A stretch of DNA of 17,424 nt, from positions 1 to 17,424 of the forward strand of contig VEXF01000033.1 in the NCBI GenBank assembly GCA_009391275.1, given 5' to 3'. This DNA is from SAR202 cluster bacterium AD-804-J14_MRT_500m. GTDB taxonomy: Bacteria > Chloroflexota > Dehalococcoidia > UBA3495 > GCA-2712585. The notes under the pieces were generated by a model. It worked only from the letters and a program-made list of their open reading frames with translations. It was not told the origin of the DNA and searched no databases. Below are positions 9,401 to 15,185 of this stretch, one piece after another. Made by a program: the position numbers and the translations under genes. Positions within the stretch are counted from its first letter, which is position 1, and every line of letters starts with the position of its first letter.

Positions 9401-9567
9401 AAAATCATCTCCTCTACTATTCGACTGGAGGTATCATAGTTTTCAAAGATATCTGTTGCCTGTCGAATACAGGTCAATGATTCACATAATATGTACGAAT
9501 TCCATAACATAGCTCTTGGGTACGATATCGGGTTAGCAACAGAGGGAATGCTACCTTTGAATTATGG

Positions 9568-9596
9568 AAGCTACAACATTGTGAAATTTTTGTCAA
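9568..9596 (-). promoter_or_regulatory. Possible promoter of gltB
   Basis: Minus strand: perfect TTGACA (9596-9591), 17-bp spacer, TAGCTT (9573-9568, 3 of 6). The -10 is poor. A TATGAT at 9438-9433 nearer the gene is a competing -10 without a recognisable -35. Confidence 0.25.
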
Positions 9597-9634
9597 TCGA
9601 GCCCTAAACAGCTGATTAAACTGCATTATTACGG

Positions 9635-9652
9635 GTGTACATCGGTCTACAC
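9635..9652. promoter_or_regulatory. Operator-like inverted repeat upstream of the VOC promoter
   Basis: GTGTA (9635-9639) and TACAC (9648-9652) form a perfect 5-bp inverted repeat with an 8-bp centre. Its centre is about 24 bp upstream of the -35 at 9667, a location suited to an activator. Arm length is short, so chance is possible. Confidence 0.3.
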
Positions 9653-9666
9653 ATTGCAGAATATTG

Positions 9667-9695
9667 TTGACATGCGTATCTCGCTACCTTATGTT
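9667..9695 (+). promoter_or_regulatory. Sigma70-type promoter of the VOC gene
   Basis: A perfect -35 TTGACA (9667-9672), an exact 17-bp spacer and TATGTT (9690-9695, 4 of 6) lie 64 bp before the preferred ATG. With its ideal spacing it is among the best promoter matches in the window. Confidence 0.55.
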
Positions 9696-9758
9696 TATCA
9701 ACCTTGACAAAGGTTAGTGAACCCCCTCCCAGAACCTAACACAAAGGACCGAAGAGAA

Positions 9759-10148
9759 ATGTTTCACCTCAACCACATCCATCTGAGAAGCCCAGATCCT
9801 CATAAATCTGCTCAGTGGTATGTAGAACATCTCGGAGCCAAAATAATCAGCGAAGGAAAAGGACTAGGCAACTCAATAGCGATCCGGATGGATTTGGGTG
9901 GTGCCACCATTAATGTGAGCGGATCACCGACTGGAGCCTCGCTACCAGAAGGATCTTCAGAATACCATTGGGGTTTAGAACATTTCGGGCTGGACACAAA
10001 TGACATCACAGCAGCGGTAGATCAATTGAGCAGTAACGGTGTAGAAGTTCTGCTGCCTATCACAGAGATGCCAACCGGCGGGACGTTGATTGCTTATGTC
10101 AAAGGTCCAGACGAGGTTATGATCGAGTTAGTCCAGCGCAAGAGTTGA
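9759..10148 (+). CDS. VOC (glyoxalase/bleomycin-resistance/dioxygenase) superfamily protein
   Basis: This 129-residue protein has the two-module beta-alpha-beta-beta-beta VOC fold. It opens with the typical MFHLNHIHLRSPDP strand and SAQWYVEHLGA helix, has GLEHFGLDTND in the middle (start of module 2), and ends with VKGPDEVMIELVQ, whose Glu is the usual C-terminal metal ligand. His6 or His8, the central His and that Glu could hold a divalent metal. The frame is open from a GTG at 9717, but the ATG at 9759 places the first strand at the protein start, as is usual, and has a purine-rich GAAGAGA in front. Members include glyoxalase I, extradiol dioxygenases and binding proteins, so the reaction cannot be named. 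It is a single-gene unit, convergent with the hydrolase downstream. Confidence 0.85.
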   Translation: MFHLNHIHLRSPDPHKSAQWYVEHLGAKIISEGKGLGNSIAIRMDLGGATINVSGSPTGASLPEGSSEYHWGLEHFGLDTNDITAAVDQLSSNGVEVLLPITEMPTGGTLIAYVKGPDEVMIELVQRKS

Positions 10149-10314
10149 AGCTCTCTTGTCCAGCCTAGATCCCTGACACGATTGCTCGACCGATAAGCAT
10201 TTCCAATTTCTTGTAAGTATCAACACAATAATCAGCTGTCAGGATTATGATATCGGGGAAATTTCATCTACAGGGACCTACTAGCCAACTTTGGCAGCAA
10301 AACTCAAATTTCCT

Positions 10315-11178
10315 CTAGATGATGCCGCTGGAACTCCCAAAATCCAAGATCGCTTTTGACAGCCCTTCTGGATTCTCTAATTCTAAAGAGTAGTCTCCTT
10401 CTACTTCTATAACCCGGACATCTTTCCAAAAGGCTGCCAATATCTGAGCCTCTTTGCAAGTTAGATGGGTACTGAAGGACCCGCGGAGTATAGCTACCGG
10501 ACAGTTAACCTTGCCAGCATAATCTGAAAGGTCATCTGCCATATGAGCCAAGCCTTGGGCGACTCTGACATTATCGTACTTGGTTTCTACCTTACCATCC
10601 GACATTCTACGGCAATTGTATCGCACACGATGTCGGAGGGAGTTTTCGGAATCCGAAGACCGAGTGAATTTGAAATGCGTGAATGCGTCATCTTCAGAAT
10701 CAAAGATTGTTTGGGATGACCTCATCCGTTCAGCTCCCTGTAGAACAGCGTCAGCTCTCTGACGTTCAGCAAAAAAATTGCTGTAGTGAGGACCACCAAC
10801 CAGCAATATGGCTTGCGTTAAATCTGGGTGTGTTGCTGCGAATACCTGAGCGACACGGCCCCCTAAGGAATGCCCAGCAATAGTCACTTTACCCAACCCT
10901 ATCTGCGTTATGAATAGATATAGATCTTCGGCATATTCCTCAGCAGAATAAGAACCATCTGGACGGTCGGAATCTCCATGCCCGCGTTGGTCCAAAGCAA
11001 ACACTTGCATAGCACCATCAATGTAGATGGCTGTTCTGTCCCACATCAGACCATATCCAGATGAAGGATGCAGTAATATCAAATTTGGCTTGTCGGATGC
11101 CCACTGGTAATAACTAAGTTTGACACCATTAGCAAGGAAAGCACTCTTGGCAATGGGATGTCTATCTGCATAGGGCAT
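10315..11178 (-). CDS. Alpha/beta hydrolase, catalytic His apparently replaced
   Basis: This 287-residue alpha/beta-hydrolase-fold protein has the oxyanion region LLHPSSG, DQRGHGDSDRP after strand 4, and the nucleophile elbow GHSLGG with Ser104. The C-terminal stretch that normally reads G-H-x-L-x-x-E-N-P-E reads GDYSLELENPE: counted back from NPE, the catalytic-His position is Tyr263 (codon TAC at 10392-10390), preceded by Asp262. The loop after strand 6, RGSFSTHLT, also lacks an obvious acid. The gene is otherwise intact. An upstream GTG at 11214 would add 12 residues; the ATG at 11178 is preferred because GAGG lies 6 nt before it. It may be a non-hydrolytic member or an enzyme using a different base. 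Nothing adjacent fixes the substrate. Confidence 0.87.
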   Translation of the reverse strand: MPYADRHPIAKSAFLANGVKLSYYQWASDKPNLILLHPSSGYGLMWDRTAIYIDGAMQVFALDQRGHGDSDRPDGSYSAEEYAEDLYLFITQIGLGKVTIAGHSLGGRVAQVFAATHPDLTQAILLVGGPHYSNFFAERQRADAVLQGAERMRSSQTIFDSEDDAFTHFKFTRSSDSENSLRHRVRYNCRRMSDGKVETKYDNVRVAQGLAHMADDLSDYAGKVNCPVAILRGSFSTHLTCKEAQILAAFWKDVRVIEVEGDYSLELENPEGLSKAILDFGSSSGII

Positions 11179-11277
11179 GAAGATCCTCGCAGTTTTTGAG
11201 TAGTGAATATCCACGTCGTTATCAACACTGCCTCGGTATACTGCTTATGTCAAGCACCGGATCATCTATCTCAACCA

Positions 11278-11283
11278 TATAAT
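11278..11283 (+). promoter_or_regulatory. Consensus -10 TATAAT upstream of the amidohydrolase
   Basis: A perfect TATAAT lies 150 bp before the amidohydrolase ATG, but no acceptable -35 is found at 16-18 bp. A second perfect TATAAT at 11359-11364, 69 bp before the ATG, has a 3-of-6 -35 (TCGAAT, 17-bp spacer) just after a run of seven G (11329-11335). Either could serve as the promoter. Confidence 0.25.
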
Positions 11284-11358
11284 TTCCTGAAACAACCGAC
11301 CTTTGAACCTTTCCACTAATATTAAGTTGGGGGGGTCGAATCAGATGAGAAGTGGACG

Positions 11359-11364
11359 TATAAT
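11359..11364 (+). promoter_or_regulatory. Second consensus -10 TATAAT, nearer the amidohydrolase
   Basis: A perfect TATAAT 69 bp before the ATG, giving a leader of about 63 nt. The -35 region at 17 bp matches only weakly, so activation by a factor would be expected if this is real. Confidence 0.3.
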
Positions 11365-11433
11365 TAACTGCGAAAGATAGCCGGGTTGGCATATGCCCGC
11401 AAACTAGTCAAGGAACATAAAAGAGGTGCTGCA

Positions 11434-13143
11434 ATGGCTGAATATGATCTGGTAGTTCGAGGCGGAACTGTGGTGGATGGGACAGGAGTCCCGCGATACA
11501 AAGCAGACATTGCAGTAAAGAACGGGCGGGTTGCCCAAATCAGCGGTCGTATCTCTTCTGCAGGAGCCAAAGAGATCGATGCATCTGGTTGCATAGTCGG
11601 AACCGGTGCAATTGATCTACATACCCATTACGACGCCCAGTTGAATTGGGATCCATATGCTTCGCTATCGGGATGGTTCGGCGTGACCTCACTTACGATT
11701 GGCGAATGCGGATTTGGATTCGCCCCGACCAGAGCCAAAGATAGAGATCTTAATATGCGAATGATGAATCGCATCGAGGCAATTCCCTTGGAATCTATGC
11801 GTCAAGGATTGCGATGGGATTGGGAGACGTTCCCAGAATACATGGACAGTCTTGAACGCCAGGGGCTCGGAGTAAACGTGGGTCCTATGTTCCCGTTTTC
11901 CCCAATGCGGGGTTATGTAATGGGAATGATGGAAGCTCGAGAGCGAACCTCTGCCACCGAATCGGAACTCAATCAAATGAAACAAATATTTGATGAGTCC
12001 ATGAAGGCGGGAGCATTTGGTTTCTCATTAGACAAGAATATGGAGGATAGACCCGAAGACGGAAGCTTTCTTCCAAGCCATGTCGCATCCAGAGAAGAAT
12101 TCGTCGCCCTGGCAGAAGTGATGGGCAACTACGGTGTCGGGCATATGGGGTTGACCATGGGATATGGGCTGAGCATTGAGGAGCAGCGTGACATCCTCAG
12201 CACCTTGACTGAAATGATGCAAGTAAGTGGCAGAACACTATCTGCACTCGTTCTAGACCCTAACGAGACCGGTGATCTTGGACGTTGGAAAGAAGAAAGC
12301 TGGAACCAAGGGCTGCCGTTGATTATGCAAGACTTGTGTACACCACCCGTCGTAGGATTTCAGTTCAAGTTATCCGAATTTAATTTGTACGACTATATGC
12401 CAAACTGGGTCCAGCCATTCATTGGATCGCCAGAAGAACGATCACAAAAACTTGAAGACGCCGACACTCGAGCGCTGATGAAAAAAGATGTCAAAGATTG
12501 GCCTCATCACCGTACTGATTGGAATAGGCTGCGAGTGCTCGAGACTGTTCATCAACGCAACGGGCAATACGAAGGCATGACGGTAACCGCAATCGCGCAG
12601 TTGGTGAACAAGGAACCGATGGATGCCTTCTTAGACCTAGCTTTGGACGAAGGTCTGGAAACAGAGTTCGCGCTACCCCTAGTCGTAACAGAAGAAGAAC
12701 ACAAAGGACTAGAAGACAGGCTACTGGACCCCAAGACTCATATCTCTGTATCGGACGGTGGTGCCCATACAAGGTTCTCTACCACTAGTGTTTGGCCTGT
12801 TTTCTGGCTCTATTATTGGATCCGGGACAGAGAAATCATGAGCCTTGAGCAAGCCCACTATAAGATGAGTGCGTTACCAGCATGGGTCGCAGACTTCAAA
12901 GATCGAGGGACTCTGCGCGTAGGTAGCTGGGCGGATATGATTGTCTATGATCTTGACCAATTAGGCTTATTATACGAAAACCCAGTATTCGCTAACGACT
13001 TCCCCGGAGGAGAAAAACGACTGATCCAGAAGCCCACTGGCCTGAGATATACCATAGTCAACGGTACGGTGACTTTCGAGGGAAACGACTGCACAGGAGC
13101 CCTACCAGGAAAACTATTACGGAGCTACGACATGGTCGGGTAG
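11434..13143 (+). CDS. Amidohydrolase-superfamily protein, N-acyl-D-amino-acid deacylase-like
   Basis: This 569-residue metal-dependent hydrolase is of the D-aminoacylase/dihydroorotase-like group. The N-terminal beta domain has DLVVRGGTVVDGTG. The barrel begins with the metal motif DLHTHYD (His63, His65). Cys92 in GECGFG matches the position of the metal-ligand Cys of D-aminoacylases. Other features are His237 in GVGHMG, the SDGGAH motif (Asp441, His445) and the C-terminal GSWADMIVYD return of the beta domain. D-aminoacylases release D-amino acids and a carboxylate from N-acyl-D-amino acids, but many ~570-residue relatives are uncharacterised, so the substrate is uncertain. The frame extends to 11386, but AGAGGT (11422-11427) lies 6 nt before the ATG at 11434. 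Divergent from the alpha/beta hydrolase. Confidence 0.88.
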   Translation: MAEYDLVVRGGTVVDGTGVPRYKADIAVKNGRVAQISGRISSAGAKEIDASGCIVGTGAIDLHTHYDAQLNWDPYASLSGWFGVTSLTIGECGFGFAPTRAKDRDLNMRMMNRIEAIPLESMRQGLRWDWETFPEYMDSLERQGLGVNVGPMFPFSPMRGYVMGMMEARERTSATESELNQMKQIFDESMKAGAFGFSLDKNMEDRPEDGSFLPSHVASREEFVALAEVMGNYGVGHMGLTMGYGLSIEEQRDILSTLTEMMQVSGRTLSALVLDPNETGDLGRWKEESWNQGLPLIMQDLCTPPVVGFQFKLSEFNLYDYMPNWVQPFIGSPEERSQKLEDADTRALMKKDVKDWPHHRTDWNRLRVLETVHQRNGQYEGMTVTAIAQLVNKEPMDAFLDLALDEGLETEFALPLVVTEEEHKGLEDRLLDPKTHISVSDGGAHTRFSTTSVWPVFWLYYWIRDREIMSLEQAHYKMSALPAWVADFKDRGTLRVGSWADMIVYDLDQLGLLYENPVFANDFPGGEKRLIQKPTGLRYTIVNGTVTFEGNDCTGALPGKLLRSYDMVG

Positions 13144-13225
13144 CCGTCCGTCGTACACAAAGAGGGAATGTAGCCGCTCGGTTCTAACGAACCCGTAGAC
13201 GTGGCTCAGAAGACGATCTGAATAG

Positions 13226-13277
13226 AGAGCAATGAAAAGGAGACCCAAATTTGGTGGCTATTCCTCTTCAATGCTCT
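13226..13277. repeat. Imperfect 16-bp inverted repeat with nested palindrome
   Basis: The arms 13226-13241 and 13262-13277 pair at 14 of 16 positions. The 20-nt loop contains the perfect palindrome CCAAATTTGG (13245-13254). It starts 83 bp after the amidohydrolase stop. Only three T follow the right arm, so it is not a textbook intrinsic terminator, though it could stabilise or end the transcript. Confidence 0.5.
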
Positions 13278-13493
13278 TTCGTAGAAGAGAAACCTCGCAG
13301 GACACATTCTATACTCCTTGAGACATACTAGTTCTTGACAATGGAACTTAGATACTTGGAATCTCTATAAAGTCAGAACACGGGAAATTCCATCAACAAA
13401 CTGGGCTTGAAAGATTCGTAACCCAACAAAATTTAGAATGTGGAAGGAGTGACTGATTTTTAACTCTTTGTACATTTACGACATTGCCCCGGT

Positions 13494-13507
13494 GAAATCG
13501 CGATTTC
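13494..13507. promoter_or_regulatory. 14-bp perfect palindrome upstream of oxidoreductase no. 2
   Basis: GAAATCGCGATTTC is fully self-complementary and ends 46 bp before the ATG at 13554. Four T follow it. The length and lack of a loop favour a dimeric DNA-binding-protein site; as RNA it would make only a weak 5-bp hairpin. Confidence 0.45.
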
Positions 13508-13553
13508 TTTTAGGGAGTTAATTTGGTAGTGATCATGTCAAAAGGAGCACAGA

Positions 13554-14549
13554 ATGACTGACGACGCTCAGTTCGGATTGATGTTGCAAGGAACCAATGT
13601 AAAACGTGATGTAGAACTTGCCAAATACGCAGATACACATGGCGCTCATTCCATATGGGTGTTAGAAACAAGATTGGTATCTGATGCGATAGGACCTATG
13701 GCCGTATATGCCGCCGCCACCACTAAAGTACAAGTAGGATCCGCCGTGCTCCCTTTATGGACACGAAATCCAGCGTTGCTAGCCTCGACCTTTGCTACCC
13801 TAGATCTCTTGGCGCCAGGACGCATTATTATGGGACTTGGCGCGTGGTGGGAACCACTAGCTACTCGCGTCGGAGTGAAACGTCGTCAATCCGTCACGGC
13901 GATGCGTGAAGTTATTGAATCGGTCAGGATGCTTCTGGCAATGGGGGGTGAAGTTAACTACGAAGGTCAATACGTGCAGATGCATAACCTTTACCTTGAT
14001 CACGGCGGTACGACTCCCCATTGTGTGCAATCTTATATAGGGGCTGTGGGAGCAAATATGTTGCAGCTATCTGGTCGCATCGCCGACGGAGCAGTTATTA
14101 ACAGCAATCACACTACAAGTGCGGTTCGAAAAGCGGTAGAGCAGATCCAGATTGGGGCAGATTCTGCTGGGAGATCCCTTGGGGCTATAGGCCGCATGAA
14201 GATTTTGCCTGTCAAAGTATCCCGTGATAAAAAAACTATACTGAACTCGATGAAGCCTCGTCTAGCGTTGTATCTAGCACAACAGCCCCATATAGAAGGT
14301 CCTAGCGAGGCCGATCCTGAGTTGGTAAAACGAATCAAGCAAATTATTCATTGGCCAGCTACCAAAGATGAGGCGTTAAGAGGCGCAGCTTTTATCGCCG
14401 ACGATCTCGTGGACAGTCTTGGCTGTTACGGCGATGAGGATGAGGTCAAATCTAGATTACATGAATACCGCAGAGCAGGCATGACCGCTCCGATCGTGCC
14501 AGAAGCTACACCGGAAACCATCGATTTTCTTGCGAAGGGTGGTTGGTGA
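13554..14549 (+). CDS. LLM class oxidoreductase no. 2, Mer/F420-dependent type
   Basis: This 331-residue luciferase-superfamily barrel belongs to the branch with methylenetetrahydromethanopterin reductase and F420-dependent oxidoreductases. Visible features are FGLMLQG at the N-terminus, ELAKYADTHGAHSIWVLE at about 21-38, VQVGSAVLPLWTRNPALLA at about 60-78, the ATLDLLAPGRIIMGLGAWWEPLA stretch at about 81-103 (LSxGRxxxGLG-type), an AMREVIESVRMLL helix, and SYIGAVGANMLQLSGRIADG at about 158-177. Cofactor choice (F420 or FMN) is inferred and not proven; substrate unknown. AAGGAG lies 6 nt before the ATG. It is a single-gene unit in a region rich in palindromes and clearly different from the other two LLM genes, so it is not a recent tandem duplicate. 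Confidence 0.88.
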   Translation: MTDDAQFGLMLQGTNVKRDVELAKYADTHGAHSIWVLETRLVSDAIGPMAVYAAATTKVQVGSAVLPLWTRNPALLASTFATLDLLAPGRIIMGLGAWWEPLATRVGVKRRQSVTAMREVIESVRMLLAMGGEVNYEGQYVQMHNLYLDHGGTTPHCVQSYIGAVGANMLQLSGRIADGAVINSNHTTSAVRKAVEQIQIGADSAGRSLGAIGRMKILPVKVSRDKKTILNSMKPRLALYLAQQPHIEGPSEADPELVKRIKQIIHWPATKDEALRGAAFIADDLVDSLGCYGDEDEVKSRLHEYRRAGMTAPIVPEATPETIDFLAKGGW

Positions 14550-14576
14550 CACATCTGCAAAGATATTAACCCGCAC

Positions 14577-14880
14577 CTATCCGCTGTCGTGAACATTTGA
14601 GATCAGATTTGTCAGTTGGTCTGTCGTAACAGTAACCCATAAAATTAAGTCCACAATCCGCAAAGTAAGTTCTTGCAAACCCCGATCCCACGACGCCACT
14701 GAGTCGGATGGGCCCACAACATCATAACCTCGGACTTGCGCATCAACCAAAGTGTGTAGAACACACGCATAAGTTATCGTGCCCAACACAATAACAAACC
14801 GAATCCCTCGTCGGCGCAATATTATTTCCAAATCTATTTGATAGAAAGCTGAGACGGTTTGTTAGTATTAACCCGTCCGC
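14577..14880 (-). pseudogene. Remnant of an isochorismatase-family (cysteine hydrolase) gene
   Basis: The minus strand encodes an 84-codon open piece (14831-14577). With the preceding codons, it reads SAFYQIDLEIILRRRGI, then GTITYACVLHTLVDA, RGYDVVGPSDSVAS and a VTTDQL tail. This is the C-terminal third of isochorismatase-like hydrolases, including the Cys of the T-x-x-CV nucleophile motif. Just upstream the frame meets two TAA codons (about 14864-14872). A neighbouring frame reads LILTNR in the place expected before SAFY, suggesting a frameshift, and then meets TAG. No intact N-terminal half or start with a ribosome site is found before 15185. Family members hydrolyse isochorismate, nicotinamide or N-carbamoyl compounds; this copy cannot be active. 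The upstream limit is uncertain. Confidence 0.6.
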
Positions 14881-14888
14881 GTCCATCT

Positions 14889-14918
14889 AAAAAGCCAGAT
14901 TTCGCTAGCTAAATCTGG
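14889..14918 (-). terminator. Rho-independent terminator-like hairpin on the minus strand
   Basis: A perfect 8-bp stem, CCAGATTT paired with AAATCTGG, encloses an 8-nt loop and is followed on the minus strand by C then five T. No intact minus-strand gene lies upstream of it in this gap. It may be a leftover of the decayed locus, or shield the area from antisense transcription. Confidence 0.45.
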
Positions 14919-15031
14919 TGACGATTCATATCTTCGGCCTGTTAGGCAACGCCCAGTAGGCTCATCCATGAAGGATTGAACTCTATGGTTGATACTATCC
15001 TTTTCTGAAGAAGAAGTTCTTGATGCGCCCG

Positions 15032-15060
15032 TTGACTAAGATTTCGTGCGTGCCTAGAAT
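15032..15060 (+). promoter_or_regulatory. Sigma70-type promoter of oxidoreductase no. 3
   Basis: TTGACT (15032-15037, 5 of 6), an exact 17-bp spacer and TAGAAT (15055-15060, 5 of 6). Transcription would start near 15067 and give a leader of about 119 nt that contains the TTCAC/GTGAA repeats. A separate perfect TATAAT at 15124-15129 lacks a good -35. Confidence 0.55.
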
Positions 15061-15093
15061 CAGTTAAGATAAAGAAGACCCCACAAAACGAAA

Positions 15094-15113
15094 TTCACGT
15101 GAAATAGTTTCAC
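15094..15113. promoter_or_regulatory. Overlapping palindromes (TTCAC/GTGAA), likely operator
   Basis: TTCACGTGAA (15094-15103) is a perfect 10-bp palindrome. Sharing its right half, GTGAAA-TAG-TTTCAC (15099-15113) is a perfect 6-3-6 inverted repeat. Three TTCAC half-sites therefore alternate in orientation within 20 bp. The cluster is about 30 bp downstream of the predicted transcription start and overlaps the -35 area of the TATAAT at 15124, which suits a repressor. Confidence 0.5.
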
Positions 15114-15185
15114 TCCACGCCAATATAATGGTTTTAACGAACACCCATCAGTGGCACCCATTTACCAAGAAATGAAGGTGGACTC

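Larger units (their letters stand above)
9401..9758. other. Divergent control region between gltB and the VOC gene
   Basis: No gene of credible length is seen here. Promoters face both ways. The minus side has TTGACA (9596-9591) and a separate TATGAT (9438-9433, 5 of 6 to the -10) 27-38 bp before the leader ORF. The plus side has a well-spaced promoter. Two inverted repeats are present: CCTGT-N5-ACAGG (9459-9473) and GTGTA-N8-TACAC (9635-9652). Confidence 0.5.
13144..13553. other. 410-bp gap between amidohydrolase and oxidoreductase no. 2
   Basis: No gene is supported here. It holds a small hairpin GGTTC-TAAC-GAACC (13180-13193), a long imperfect inverted repeat (13226-13277) and a 14-bp palindrome (13494-13507). 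TTGACA occurs at 13335-13340, but only a poor -10 (TGGAAT, 13357-13362) follows at 16 bp. AAGGAG (13542-13547) is the ribosome binding site of the next gene. Confidence 0.5.
14550..15185. other. 636-bp gap upstream of oxidoreductase no. 3
   Basis: It contains no intact gene. From left to right it holds the decayed isochorismatase-family piece, an orphan minus-strand terminator-like hairpin, a plus-strand promoter (15032-15060), a cluster of TTCAC/GTGAA repeats (15094-15113), a second TATAAT (15124-15129) and the ribosome binding site AAGG (15175-15178). Confidence 0.5.

Noticed and set aside
10228..10248. ATAATC-N9-GATTAT hairpin between the VOC and hydrolase genes as a bidirectional terminator
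   Set aside because: A weak A/T stem with no T-run on either side; not a convincing terminator.
13335..13371. TTGACA followed by TATAAA
   Set aside because: The spacer is 25 bp, too long for a sigma70 promoter; the better-spaced TGGAAT matches poorly.
13535..13561. 8-codon ORF ATG...TGA overlapping the start of oxidoreductase no. 2
   Set aside because: No ribosome site at proper distance; the AAGGAG inside it clearly serves the ATG at 13554.
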